From Acidobacteria subdivision 2 bacterium RH1 MAG20 (GTDB lineage Bacteria > Acidobacteriota > Terriglobia > Terriglobales > Acidobacteriaceae): a stretch of 64,000 bases of DNA. The stretch spans positions 68,230-132,229 of the forward strand of contig NFUO01000066.1 of the NCBI GenBank assembly GCA_002197545.1, in the 5' to 3' direction. Positions 17,536 through 26,608 of this stretch are shown here, in pieces (the stretch's first letter is position 1; every line of letters starts with the position of its first letter). The position numbers and the translations under genes are program-made. The notes under the pieces were generated by a model. It had not been told where the DNA came from, did no database searches, and saw only the letters and a program-made list of their open reading frames with translations.

Positions 17536-18093
17536 TTAGTGCTTGAGCTCGAGCTTGGATGCCAGATCCGCAAGAGCATTCCACTGTGGGTTAGCCGGAG
17601 CTTCACCGCAGGAACAGGTTGCAAGATTCAGGTTCTGGCCACAGCGCGGGCAAAGCCCTTTGCAATCTTCTTTGCAGAGGGTACGGCCGGGCAGGGAGAG
17701 TAACACCTGCTCACGCACCACATCTTCAAGCGAAAGACCGCTTTCCTCATAATAACCGATTTCGGTCTCGTCGGGGGTGATTGCGTGCTCGCCGGGGTTG
17801 GCGTCGGCTTCTTCGGGGCGGAAGATGAGATCAAACTCCCCTTTGAGCGAGAGGGCGACCGGTTCGACGCAGCGGGCGCAGAGGATTTCGAAGTCGCCCT
17901 GGTAGGCGGCGCGGAGGCGGATGTCATTGACGTGAGAGCCGGCGTCGCGGTGTTCGATGAGCAGGTCTGCGGTGCCTTTGATGGGAAGCGGGCCAACCTG
18001 GCGGAGGTCGGCGGTGTAGTCAAGAGCGCCGGGTTGGATGGTCTCGTCTATTTCAAGGGGTTCATCGACTAGTTGGAGCGGGGTTATGAGCAC
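17536..18093 (-). CDS. YceD/DUF177 family protein (23S rRNA accumulation/ribosome-linked)
   Basis: About 185 residues. The central segment ILCARCVEPVALSLKGEFDLIF and the following acidic loop match the DUF177/YceD fold, and the C-terminus carries extra cysteines (CKEDCKGLCPRCGQ, then CSCGE) that should bind zinc. YceD is encoded upstream of rpmF in most bacteria and affects 23S rRNA processing or accumulation. The start is uncertain: the GTG at 18093 gives the expected N-terminus (VLITPLQLVDEPLEIDE), while a TTG at 18129 would add 12 residues and lie 4 bp after the previous stop. Longer readings up to 18309 run into the upstream gene and are unlikely. Confidence 0.88.
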   Translation of the reverse strand: MLITPLQLVDEPLEIDETIQPGALDYTADLRQVGPLPIKGTADLLIEHRDAGSHVNDIRLRAAYQGDFEILCARCVEPVALSLKGEFDLIFRPEEADANPGEHAITPDETEIGYYEESGLSLEDVVREQVLLSLPGRTLCKEDCKGLCPRCGQNLNLATCSCGEAPANPQWNALADLASKLELKH

Positions 18094-18133
18094 GTCTTTA
18101 AGGTTATGCAGGTTGAAGGTGTAGGTCAAACGG

Positions 18134-19228
18134 TCAGGTGTTTGCTGCCGGAGTATGGGGTGGCGGTTCGGTTCTGGTGAAGGCTTTGAGGAGACCTTCG
18201 AGGAAGGCAAAGAAGACATCGACCGCGTAGCCAACGAGGAAGGCGAGCGCGAGAGGTGAGACCGTGATCTGGGGAGTAATGCTGAAGTTATTGAAGAGGC
18301 CGACGACAAGCCCTCCGATGGCGGCGATGAGGAAGCGGGCGGAGTTGGCTGGCGATGGGATGAAGGTGTGGTTGCTCATCTGGCTCTCGAAGTTGCGCAG
18401 CAGGTAGGCGCAGGTGCCGAGGAGCGCGTAGAGGACGGGGAGGATGCAGGTGGTCAGTGCTCCGTAGAAGACGGAGACGTCGTTGAGCAGGCTTTGGGCG
18501 AAGTAACGGACAGACTGATAGGTCGCGGTGGCGGAGTCGCGGGCCTGGTAAAAATTAGGCAGAGCGGGGTCGAGTTCAAAGACAGCGCGGTGTTTATTGG
18601 ATGGTCCTCCAGTTTGGGATTGGGTTTGGGGCGGAGGTGTTTCACGGGGGATAACGAGCCAGTTGAGTTCGCGGGCGCGGGCGTCGATGAGGCGGATGGT
18701 GGAGGCGTATTCCTGCAGTTCCCCGATAACATCCGTGTCGCTGACGCCGGGAGGAAGGGCAGGCGCGGCGGCTCCAGAGGGAGCCGGTGGTGTCGGGCCG
18801 AGCTGGGCGCGGAGTTTGACGGCGAGATCGTTGGCGCTGGCGATGTCGGCGCGGAGCGAGTTGGAGAGGGCCGAGGTGGCGAAGCTGGCGATGGAGGCGG
18901 GAACGACGATGCAGGCGAGCATGATCGCTATGCGGAGGTAGTAGCGAACAGTGGTGCTGGTGTCTTCGTTCCAGGCTTTGAGGCTGGCGGCAGTGACGGG
19001 TTTCAGGAGTGCGGCGAGTTTCGTGAGGGCTTCGAGGAGATTGTCGATGATTGACTCTGTCCAGTTATCGGGCGGTGTACTGCGGGCCAGGAGGACAGCG
19101 GCGCGGGTAGTGTCATCGACATCTATCCCGGTTTCCGCGGCATATTTAAGCAGACGCTCGGCGTCGGTGAGGGCGTCTCCGAAATACGAGGGAGACTTTG
19201 TGGGATCGGAAGCGCCGGGTGACATCAT
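18134..19228 (-). CDS. Unknown membrane protein (364 aa)
   Basis: I do not recognise a family. The N-terminal 90 residues are soluble and mildly acidic. A hydrophobic segment spans about 95-122, a Pro/Ala/Gly-rich loop covers about 145-215 (PTPPAPSGAAAPALPPG, later PPPQTQSQTGG), and three further membrane helices lie at about 248-275, 292-313 and 320-345. The C-terminus is short and proline-rich. The long central loop is probably extracytoplasmic. It lies just upstream of yceD-rpmF-plsX on the same strand and may be co-transcribed with them. Two adjacent ATGs (MMSPG) make the start ambiguous by one codon. Confidence 0.75.
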   Translation of the reverse strand: MMSPGASDPTKSPSYFGDALTDAERLLKYAAETGIDVDDTTRAAVLLARSTPPDNWTESIIDNLLEALTKLAALLKPVTAASLKAWNEDTSTTVRYYLRIAIMLACIVVPASIASFATSALSNSLRADIASANDLAVKLRAQLGPTPPAPSGAAAPALPPGVSDTDVIGELQEYASTIRLIDARARELNWLVIPRETPPPQTQSQTGGPSNKHRAVFELDPALPNFYQARDSATATYQSVRYFAQSLLNDVSVFYGALTTCILPVLYALLGTCAYLLRNFESQMSNHTFIPSPANSARFLIAAIGGLVVGLFNNFSITPQITVSPLALAFLVGYAVDVFFAFLEGLLKAFTRTEPPPHTPAANT

Positions 19229-19477
19229 AATGAGGTACGCTCCGCGTTTGTCGCGAATTTTGTTGGGCCGGATTGCCCCTCATAGTACGCCTGAGGAGAG
19301 GCGGAGGTGGAAATAAATTTGCTGTCTGGCCGGTCGTGTCCTTCCATCGTTGTCTTTCATGGGTACGCCCTCCCGGCATATCTTCGAAATAAAGTGTTTT
19401 GATTCAATCATTTGAATTAGTGACAACATGCTTACCTCACTGATCGTCACAGTTGCGCCGAGACGAGGCCGAGCACC

Positions 19478-20389
19478 TCAAGACCCGGACCCGATGTTTT
19501 TGCGAAGGAAGACTGTTGCCTGGGGGTTGTCGTTATAGCGTTCGCACGAGACGTACCCGCGTTTCCGATACAGAGCAATGGCAACTTTCAGATCATCATA
19601 GCTGTCAAGGTAGATCCAACGCAGACCTTTGTTGCGGGCGAAATCTTCCTGTGCGTCCAACAGTTTGTCTGCAATGCGATGCCCCCGGGCTATAGGCTGC
19701 ACATAGAGACGCTTGCATTCTCCGGCGAACGGAATGGAGCCGAGCTTTCTCAGCACGACACACCCAACAGCCTTTTCATCCAGATAGGCGAGCCACATGC
19801 CCGAACCGGGATCATCGATGATCTTCTGGATCGCCTCAGGAGTGTCCCGCTGGACGACGCTAACCGCCTCGTAATACTCCTGCAGCAATCGAATCGCGTC
19901 GTCGTTGGATTTGGACACGCGAACGATTCGAATGGAGCGCCCTTCAGGTTCTCTCAGGATGGAGCGAATCTTCGAAAACGAGTCAAGCAGAGCAGTGCGG
20001 CCGGTCGAATTGATGTTAGCCAGCAGCCCTTGTATCTGTAGTGCCGATTGTTCGTTCAGCCAAGCTACAGCGCTATCTCCCTCAGGCGAGAGCGTAAGCA
20101 ACTTTTCACGGCCATCCTGCTTTGATGGCGTCTGGCGCACCAGCTTTCGCTTGGTTAACAGTGCAAGACTTCGACTGACGTATCCGGCATTAAGGCCAAG
20201 CGTGTTCCGTAAGGAGGAAGCCGTCAGCCTGGGACTGGCTCCGATCTCATACAAGATGCGAGCTTCTGTGAGCGAAAACTCCCCGTCGAGGTGCCGCTTG
20301 CGCAACAAGCCTAGCCGCGCCGTGTAGAAGCGATTGAACTCCCGCACGGCAGAGATTTGTGCCTCTTCCTGAATGTTGCTGACCGCCAT
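19478..20389 (-). CDS. MarR-type winged helix fused to GNAT N-acetyltransferase
   Basis: A 303-residue two-domain protein. Residues 1-145 are a MarR-like winged helix: EFSLTEARILYEIGASPRLTASSLRNTLGLN, then GYVSRSLALLTKRKLVRQTPSKQDGR with the wing. Residues 155-300 are a GNAT domain with CKRLYVQPIARGHRIADKLL for the acetyl-CoA pyrophosphate loop (R-x-x-R-G/A type) and a late ALYRKRGYVSCERY strand. Such MarR-GNAT fusions are known; the acetyl-transfer substrate and whether acetylation is linked to DNA binding are generally unknown. The gene has its own promoter with an overlapping inverted repeat upstream, suggesting autoregulation. Confidence 0.9.
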   Translation of the reverse strand: MAVSNIQEEAQISAVREFNRFYTARLGLLRKRHLDGEFSLTEARILYEIGASPRLTASSLRNTLGLNAGYVSRSLALLTKRKLVRQTPSKQDGREKLLTLSPEGDSAVAWLNEQSALQIQGLLANINSTGRTALLDSFSKIRSILREPEGRSIRIVRVSKSNDDAIRLLQEYYEAVSVVQRDTPEAIQKIIDDPGSGMWLAYLDEKAVGCVVLRKLGSIPFAGECKRLYVQPIARGHRIADKLLDAQEDFARNKGLRWIYLDSYDDLKVAIALYRKRGYVSCERYNDNPQATVFLRKNIGSGS

Positions 20390-20405
20390 GGGGCGAGTCT
20401 ATACG

Positions 20406-20438
20406 CTAATAGTTGCTAAAAGCAATTATATCAATTGC
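20406..20438 (-). promoter_or_regulatory. Promoter and probable MarR operator of the MarR-GNAT gene
   Basis: On the minus strand TTGATA (20434-20429) and TATTAG (20411-20406) are separated by 17 bp, a sigma70-like promoter for the gene starting at 20389. The spacer carries two nested inverted repeats: GCAATT-ATATC-AATTGC (20422-20438) and TTGC-TAAAA-GCAA (20413-20425). MarR regulators typically bind such AT-rich palindromes. That this one is bound by the adjacent protein is inference. Confidence 0.6.
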
Positions 20439-20581
20439 ACATTTGTATTCGCGCTTGGTGAGTCGAGTATGTTGGAACCCTGCTATTTATTTTGTTTTCT
20501 TTAGGTTAGACGGTTTTAACGTTTGACAAACACTTTTGATGATTTGGGCAAAACAAGATGAGATCCGGAGATGCAAAAGAA

Positions 20582-20604
20582 GAGGCCGCCATGTTGGCGG
20601 CCTC
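20582..20604 (-). terminator. Rho-independent terminator of the TonB receptor gene
   Basis: A 9-bp perfect stem GAGGCCGCC / GGCGGCCTC with a 5-nt loop, followed on the minus strand by TTCTTTTG. It lies 45 bp after the stop codon of the TonB-dependent receptor. Confidence 0.75.
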
Positions 20605-20648
20605 GTTAGGATTATAGGTGTTGCATGGGGAGGTGCAATCGAGAGCGG

Positions 20649-23600
20649 TCAGAAGACCAGCTTTCCGGCGAGCTGGATGGAGCGGGCGCTGGACTGTGTG
20701 CCGGTGACCGTGCCGAAGTCGCCGTAGGTGCTAGGGTCGTTGCTATTGAAGCCGCTTTGAAGATCGGAGGCGGGGTTGGAGGCGCTTGGATGATTGAAGA
20801 TGTTGGCGACTTCAGCGCGGAACTGGAACCGCATTCTCTCCCAGAGGGGAAAGTCTTTGAATACAGATCCATTCACATTGCTGTAGCCGGGGCCATGCAG
20901 GGGATTCCTGCCCCCGTTGCCGAAGGTATAGGGAGCGGGTATGGCGAATGCCGTAGCGTCGATGCAGGACGTCGTGTTTCCGTTGATGTAGGTGCTCAAG
21001 CTGCAATTTGCTTTTGGCGTGTGTACCCAGTTTGGGCGCTGCAGGTTTCCATTCGGCTGGCTTACGTTGGCCTGGTCGTCATCGAGGAAGACGTTGAACG
21101 GGGTGCCGGTTTGCAGAGTGACGATGGTGTTAACCTGCCATCCGCCCAACGCTGCGCGTTCTACAACGTTTGAGCCCTGGAGTTTTGGCAGGGTGTAGGT
21201 CACGGCAGCCACGAAGCGGTGCCGGATGTCCCAATTGGATGGGCCGTAGTCCAGGTTGATGTTGTACTGGTTCATCGTGGTGCCGCCGTTGTTGGAGTTG
21301 TCCGAGATATCCAGATCGTGCGCCCAGGTGTAGCTGAGCTGGCCGGCGAGTCCCCAGCGGGAGCGTTGACGGAGGATTGCCGTGAGGCCGTTATAGTTGG
21401 AGTACTCGTCATTTTGAATAGTGCGGATTTGACCGAAGAGTTGGTTCGGGCGCCGCGCGTTGATGTCGCCGGGGCCGGGTTGAGGAGAGTTGTTGTAAAA
21501 GTCGCGGTCCAGATGGAGTGCATGGGAACCGAGATACTGTAACTCCGCCCCTGCTCCCTGCCACAGCTCCTGTCCCAGGGAGACGTTCCATTGGTAGAGC
21601 TCTTGCGTCGGCAGATTGGGGTTCATGGTGAACGCATTGACATAGCTTCCGGGGACTCCGGCAATGGGGCCGCCGTCGCCTGCACCCGGTGTGGGATTGG
21701 TGAGCGAGAGTAGATTGCCCGGGGCAGTGTTGAAACCGACCGAGGCGGAGAGAGGGAAGTTCTGAGTGGTAAGGGTATACGTGTTGAGCTGATTGGCGTT
21801 CCAGTAGATGCCGAATCCACCGCGGACCACCGTCTGCGGCGTGACGCGGTAGGCCACTCCCACGCGGGGAGCCCAGTCGTTATGAGTAGGATTGATAAAT
21901 TTGAATCCGACATTGGGTTGAAATGCGGCGGGGGTCGTCGCCGATGTGGCTGGAATGAGAGCGGTTTGAGTGGCGTTCAGAATGCGGGTGTAGCCATTCA
22001 AGCTGTATGGCACGGTTGGAAGCTCGTACCGCAGGCCGTAGTTGAGGGTCAGCTTTTGGGATACCTGCCAGTTGTCGAGCACGAAGAAACCGTCCCGCCA
22101 TTCCCCGATCGAACCTTTTACCGGGTAGATCGGAGTCGTCGAGGTCTGGGCCAGCCCCAGGACAAAGTCGGCTGCCGCGTATCCGGTGCTTGTGGCTCCG
22201 GCCGTACCTGTCGCACCGGCTGAGAACTGGAGGACTCCTCGCGCATCGTTGGCCGCCTCTCTGCCAATGGTCAACTTGCGTAGTTCGAGACCTGCCATGA
22301 TGTTGTGCTTGCCGAAGCTGTAGCTGATCTGGTCATAGCCGTCGAGCGTGCGGTCGTCCTGTGTCCAGTTGGCACTTGAGTTGCCGAGACCGATGTAGTT
22401 GTCGATGTTGATGGTGGGCAGGCCGGGATTGTTGTAGAGAGTGTCGGAATTGAAGCCGGGGATGCCGAGAGCTGTACCGGCGTCCTTGAGGTTGTTTACG
22501 GCGAAGTAGTCCAGACTGTCCGATATGACCGTATTAAGGCCGATATGGAAATCGTTAATCAGGCTGGGAGTGATGACCTGGGTGTAACCGAAGGCGTAGT
22601 TGCGGGTGTTGGTGGGGCCGTAGGAGGCGCTGCTGGGAAAGATCGAGCCGCCGGTCACGTTAATGTCCTGCCAGTGATAACGGAAGAAGAGCCGTACTTT
22701 TTCGCCAATGTTTTCATCGACTCGATCGAGCGTCTGCGTGATGACGAGGTTGTTGGGGAAGAAGGCCTGGATGTTGTTTTGCGTTCCATTCCCGGTTGTT
22801 CCGGCCAGTCCGGGAGTCGGCAAGGCCATGTAGGCCTCGAGCTTTTGGGCGATTTGGGCTGCTCCGCTGGTCAGGTCTGACTGCGAAATTTGATTGTTGA
22901 CATAGGCCGCACCGGTGAAAGGGCTGTAGAGACAAGTGCCGCTGGTACAGTTGCCTGCCGCGTCGAACTGCCCGCTTCCGATTGCGGAGAAGTTACCGGC
23001 TCTCTCTGCCGCCGTGAGGGTCGATCCGATGCCGGAGGATTGTGAGATCTGGTTGATCTTTTCGTAGGAACCGAAGAAGAAGGTCTTGTTCCGTCCGTTG
23101 TAGAGCTTAGGAATGTAAACCGGGCCGCCGACACCGAAGCCGTACTGGTTGTAATGCTGCACCTGCTTGGGGCTGCCGACCGGGTCGAAGAACTGGTGCG
23201 CGTTCAGGGCCGTGTTCTGGATGTAATCGTAGACGGTGCCGTGAAGGTCGTTGGTGCCTGACTTACTGATGAGATTGACGTGAAGTCCGAGGTAGGAGCC
23301 GTACTGCGCAGAGTAGTTGCCGCTTTGCATCTGGACTTCAGAGATCATGTCGGAACTGGGCCGTGCCGCCGCCAGGGAGATCAGGTTGTTCATGATGGAG
23401 ACGCCATCGAGGTTGATGCTGCTCTGAATCTCGCGCTGGCCCGCTCCGATGAAATCTTCTCCCGGAGGAACGCCGGAATAACTGCTGGGCGGTCCGATGG
23501 TTACGTTTGAGGCTGTCGCCGCGATCTCAAGGGCATTGTGTCCCATGAGAGGAAGGTCTTCTACGGCTTTGGTGTTGAAGGTTTCACCCAGGGTGGCATC

Positions 23601-23999
23601 GTCGGTGGCTATGGGAGGAGATGCAGCCGATACGGTGATAGCGGTGTTGGTCGATCCGACCTGAAGGGAGAAGTCGGTGCGTACCGCTTGATCGACAGGA
23701 ACGATGACGCCTGTCTTCGTGATCTGGTTGAAACCTGCATCCGCAGTCGTGATGTCGTAGGTTCCGGGATTGATGAACGTGATCGAATAATAGCCATCCG
23801 CGTTGGTCTTACCGGGATGGACGACCTTCGTGCTTTCCTCGACAGCCGTAACCGTAGCATTGGCGATGGGACGACCGCTTGGGTCGAATACGGTTCCGAC
23901 AAGCGCTGTGTTGTTGGCGACTTGAGCATGCAGCCTGGTCTGAGCGGCAAGAAGGGCGATAAGAGGGGCAATTACTAACAAATGTTTTATAAGTCTCAC
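20649..23999 (-). CDS. Oar-like TonB-dependent outer-membrane receptor with carboxypeptidase-regulatory domain
   Basis: An 1116-residue outer-membrane protein. The start is a GTG at 23999 with GGAG 8 bp upstream, followed by a signal peptide ending near LHAQ (residue 26). Residues 30-115 are a carboxypeptidase-regulatory-like beta sandwich (GTVFDPSGRPIANATVTAV ... DGYYSITFINPGTYDI). Residues about 120-250 are the plug (QREIQSSINLDGVSIMNNL, then SGNYSAQYGSYLG), and the rest is a large beta barrel ending in LAGKLVF, an aromatic C-terminus typical of outer-membrane barrels. This is the type very abundant in Acidobacteriota, thought to take up large glycans or other polymers. No substrate-specific partner such as SusD is adjacent. 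It may serve the glycan locus at 1-14 kb, but nothing in the sequence proves it. Confidence 0.93.
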   Translation of the reverse strand: MRLIKHLLVIAPLIALLAAQTRLHAQVANNTALVGTVFDPSGRPIANATVTAVEESTKVVHPGKTNADGYYSITFINPGTYDITTADAGFNQITKTGVIVPVDQAVRTDFSLQVGSTNTAITVSAASPPIATDDATLGETFNTKAVEDLPLMGHNALEIAATASNVTIGPPSSYSGVPPGEDFIGAGQREIQSSINLDGVSIMNNLISLAAARPSSDMISEVQMQSGNYSAQYGSYLGLHVNLISKSGTNDLHGTVYDYIQNTALNAHQFFDPVGSPKQVQHYNQYGFGVGGPVYIPKLYNGRNKTFFFGSYEKINQISQSSGIGSTLTAAERAGNFSAIGSGQFDAAGNCTSGTCLYSPFTGAAYVNNQISQSDLTSGAAQIAQKLEAYMALPTPGLAGTTGNGTQNNIQAFFPNNLVITQTLDRVDENIGEKVRLFFRYHWQDINVTGGSIFPSSASYGPTNTRNYAFGYTQVITPSLINDFHIGLNTVISDSLDYFAVNNLKDAGTALGIPGFNSDTLYNNPGLPTINIDNYIGLGNSSANWTQDDRTLDGYDQISYSFGKHNIMAGLELRKLTIGREAANDARGVLQFSAGATGTAGATSTGYAAADFVLGLAQTSTTPIYPVKGSIGEWRDGFFVLDNWQVSQKLTLNYGLRYELPTVPYSLNGYTRILNATQTALIPATSATTPAAFQPNVGFKFINPTHNDWAPRVGVAYRVTPQTVVRGGFGIYWNANQLNTYTLTTQNFPLSASVGFNTAPGNLLSLTNPTPGAGDGGPIAGVPGSYVNAFTMNPNLPTQELYQWNVSLGQELWQGAGAELQYLGSHALHLDRDFYNNSPQPGPGDINARRPNQLFGQIRTIQNDEYSNYNGLTAILRQRSRWGLAGQLSYTWAHDLDISDNSNNGGTTMNQYNINLDYGPSNWDIRHRFVAAVTYTLPKLQGSNVVERAALGGWQVNTIVTLQTGTPFNVFLDDDQANVSQPNGNLQRPNWVHTPKANCSLSTYINGNTTSCIDATAFAIPAPYTFGNGGRNPLHGPGYSNVNGSVFKDFPLWERMRFQFRAEVANIFNHPSASNPASDLQSGFNSNDPSTYGDFGTVTGTQSSARSIQLAGKLVF

Positions 24000-24259
24000 G
24001 TTTGGATCTCCATCGAATGTGATGGCCTAACCTTGCACCGAACAGGACCTGAGGCGCCCACGTCAGCGCGCATTCCGGTTACTTTTATTTGAATAATCGT
24101 CAAAAAATGGAGAAGAAGGTACCTTCAATTGAGGTTGCTGCCTTTGAATCAACGCAGCAGAGATGTTTACTGTGTTGGAGAATGGGAACATGCGGAACGA
24201 ACTTTGTCTTAGGACATTTGACGTACTTAGTAAAGTTTAATTAGTAAGCCTATCTCATT

Positions 24260-24934
24260 TCAGGAATTGTGGAAAAGGCGGATGCCGGCTACTCCGGCGG
24301 CTCCCGCTTGCAGGCAGGCGGAGGTATTTTCGAGAGTGACGCCTCCGAGAGCAAAGATGGGGATGGGGGTGGCGGCGAGACAGGCTGTTTGAAGGGCTTC
24401 GAGACCCTGCCCGGCGCTTATGAGCTGGTCTGCGATGGATTTCTGGAAGACAGGGGCGAAGAGGATCAGGTCTGCGTTATGACGGCGGGCTTGTTCGACT
24501 TCGGCGAGGGTGTGACAGGAGATGGAGATGATGGGCGGCGATAGGGTGGCGGCGGCGTAGAGCTCGCGAACTTGCGTGGGTGTGAGTTGGCTGACAGCGG
24601 AGGTGAGGTGGACTCCGTGGGCGGCGGTGGCGATGGCTACGTCAGGGCGGGAGTTGATGAGGAGTTTGGCTGGGGTGTCTCGGATGGCTTCGAGGATGCG
24701 GCGGGTGAGCGCGGCGAGGGTAGCGGCGGGAAGGTCTTTTTCGCGGAGTTGGATGTAGTCAATGCCTTCGGCGGCCCATAGGGCGGTTTGATGGATAAGG
24801 GCAGAGAGCTGCGCTGACTGCAGCGGATTCCACCCTTCGCGATACGACTGCGAAGGATGGGGCACCCGATCTTTGTCGGCTGATTGAGACGGGCCGGGGA
24901 AGAGCGTTCGGCTGGTGATGGCGTAGCGGCGCAC
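24260..24934 (-). CDS. thiE: Thiamine-phosphate synthase ThiE/TenI family
   Basis: A 224-residue TIM-barrel protein. YIQLREKDLP near 60-69, LLINSRPDVAIATAAHGVHL near 90-110, the SCHTLAEVEQA strand and the late PIFALGGVTLENTSACLQAGAAGVAGI phosphate-binding loop are the family hallmarks. It would join the pyrimidine and thiazole phosphates to make thiamine phosphate; a TenI-like aromatase role is the alternative. Residues about 22-36 (DRVPHPSQSYREGW) are not part of the fold: they are encoded by a palindromic repeat element inserted in frame between strand 1 and helix 1. No TPP riboswitch is visible upstream and no other thi gene is adjacent. Confidence 0.88.
   Translation of the reverse strand: MRRYAITSRTLFPGPSQSADKDRVPHPSQSYREGWNPLQSAQLSALIHQTALWAAEGIDYIQLREKDLPAATLAALTRRILEAIRDTPAKLLINSRPDVAIATAAHGVHLTSAVSQLTPTQVRELYAAATLSPPIISISCHTLAEVEQARRHNADLILFAPVFQKSIADQLISAGQGLEALQTACLAATPIPIFALGGVTLENTSACLQAGAAGVAGIRLFHNS
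24828..24867. repeat. REP-like palindromic element inside thiE
   Basis: Arms CCACCCTTCGC (24830-24840) and GCGAAGGATGG (24850-24860) pair with one G:T mismatch around a 9-nt loop and are followed by GGCACCC. The same architecture (arms, 9-nt loop, GGCACCC tail) occurs in ppc at 56777-56811. It keeps the thiE frame open and adds about 14 residues. Confidence 0.7.
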
Positions 24935-25162
24935 GTTGTAAGTGTATGGGAATGGGAGTTTTGAGTGCGATGGGAGGGAGTGGGAGGCGTAGGATGTTGA
25001 TATTGCTGTGGTAGGTTAGGCATTGGCGCGTTTTTTGAAAAAAACCGGTCCTGTGCAGTGCGATCAGGGGGCCGCTAACCGGGCAAGGAACTCACCCATG
25101 ATGCGGGTTTGAAGCGCTGATGGGTAAGTCTCTGCGAGTGAATTGCCGATGAGTTTGTGTAT

Positions 25163-26560
25163 ATGAATAATGTTTACGATCTGATCGTGATTGGGTCCGG
25201 TCCGGCGGGACAGCGGGCGGCGATTTATGCGTCCAAGCTGGGCAAGAAGGTCGCGCTGGTGGAGATGCGTGAGGTGGTGGGCGGGGCCTGCATCAACACG
25301 GGCACGATTCCGTCGAAGACGATGCGCGAGGCGGTGCTGCATCTCTCGGGCTACAACTACAAGTCCATTTATGGGATGAACTACCGGGTCAAGGAACGCA
25401 TTACGATGGCGGACCTTGCCTTCCGGGTGCAGCATGTCATCAAGACCGAGGTGGACGTCACCGAGGCGCAGCTCTCGCGGAACAACATCGAGATGCTGGT
25501 GGGCGTGGCGAGCTTTGAAGACGCGACACATGTGAAGGTGACGAACTCGCGCGGCTCGACGGTGATTGAGGCGAAGAATGTTTTGATTGCGACGGGGACG
25601 AAGCCGGCTTCGTCGCCCAAGGTGCCGATTAATGGGCACAGCATCATTAATAGCGACCTAGTGCTGGAGATGGTGAACCTGCCGAAGACGCTGATTGTGG
25701 TAGGTGGCGGCGTGATTGGGGTGGAGTACACCTGCATGTTTTCGGCGCTGGGAGTGCGGGTAACGCTGATCGAGCGGAGGCCGAAGCTGCTGGAGTTTGC
25801 CGATCAGGAGATTGTGGAGGCGCTGAGCTATCATCTGCGGGATTCGCGGGTGACGATGCGGCTGAATGAAGAGGTGGAGTCAGTCGAAGAGTTGCCGGAT
25901 GGCACGGTGGTCGCCAATCTGGAGAGTAAGAAAAAAGTCCAGGGGGATGCGCTACTTTATGCCGTTGGGCGGCAGGGCAATGTGGATGAGCTGAACCTGG
26001 CGGCGGTTGGGGTGGAGGCGGATTCGCGGGGACGGATTCCGGTGGACAAGGACTTCAGGACGAAGGTGCCGACGATCTTTGCCGGGGGCGATGTGATCGG
26101 GTTTCCGTCGCTGGCTTCGGTTTCGATGGAGCAGGGGAGGATTGCGGCGGCGCGGGCGTTTGGGGACGACGAGGTGCTGTCGAATCCGGGGCTTTATCCT
26201 TATGGGATTTATACGATTCCGGAGATCAGCTTTATCGGCAAGACCGAGGAACAGTTGACGGAGGAGGATGTTCCTTACGAGGTTGGCGTAGCGTACTATC
26301 GCGAGATTGCGCGTGGGCAGATTCGCGGCGATACGACGGGGCGGCTGAAGATTATCTTTCACCGGATGGACCATTCCATTCTTGGCGTCCACATTATTGG
26401 CGAAGGTGCAAGCGAACTATTGCACATTGGCCAGGCGGTGATGGCGCTGGGCGGAAAGCTGGATTATTTCGTGGATACGGTCTTCAACTATCCAACGCTG
26501 GCGGAATGTTATAAAGTGGCAGCTTTCAACGGGTTGAATCGCGTGAGCAAGTTCGAGTAA
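25163..26560 (+). CDS. sthA: Soluble (Si-specific) NAD(P)+ transhydrogenase
   Basis: A 465-residue flavoprotein of the pyridine nucleotide-disulfide oxidoreductase family. The FAD-binding GSGPAGQRAA is at 11-20. The active-site region is GACINTGTIPSK at 41-52, where Cys43 is kept but the second redox cysteine is Thr48, as in SthA and unlike lipoamide dehydrogenase or glutathione reductase. The NAD-binding VVGGGVIGVEYT and the FAD-loop TIFAGGDVIGFPSL follow, and the dimerisation domain ends in NGLNRVSKFE. It balances NADPH and NADH in the cytoplasm. The ATG at 25163 gives the normal N-terminus; a GTG two codons earlier is possible. A ROK kinase follows 48 bp later on the same strand. Confidence 0.93.
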   Translation: MNNVYDLIVIGSGPAGQRAAIYASKLGKKVALVEMREVVGGACINTGTIPSKTMREAVLHLSGYNYKSIYGMNYRVKERITMADLAFRVQHVIKTEVDVTEAQLSRNNIEMLVGVASFEDATHVKVTNSRGSTVIEAKNVLIATGTKPASSPKVPINGHSIINSDLVLEMVNLPKTLIVVGGGVIGVEYTCMFSALGVRVTLIERRPKLLEFADQEIVEALSYHLRDSRVTMRLNEEVESVEELPDGTVVANLESKKKVQGDALLYAVGRQGNVDELNLAAVGVEADSRGRIPVDKDFRTKVPTIFAGGDVIGFPSLASVSMEQGRIAAARAFGDDEVLSNPGLYPYGIYTIPEISFIGKTEEQLTEEDVPYEVGVAYYREIARGQIRGDTTGRLKIIFHRMDHSILGVHIIGEGASELLHIGQAVMALGGKLDYFVDTVFNYPTLAECYKVAAFNGLNRVSKFE

Positions 26561-26608
26561 AGACGCGGGCGCCCTGCATTTCGATGAGGCAGATGAGGCG
26601 GACGAAGC

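Noticed and set aside
24935..25162. TPP riboswitch ahead of thiE
   Set aside because: I looked for the CUGAGA-like and ACCUG-like core elements on the minus strand and saw no convincing set.
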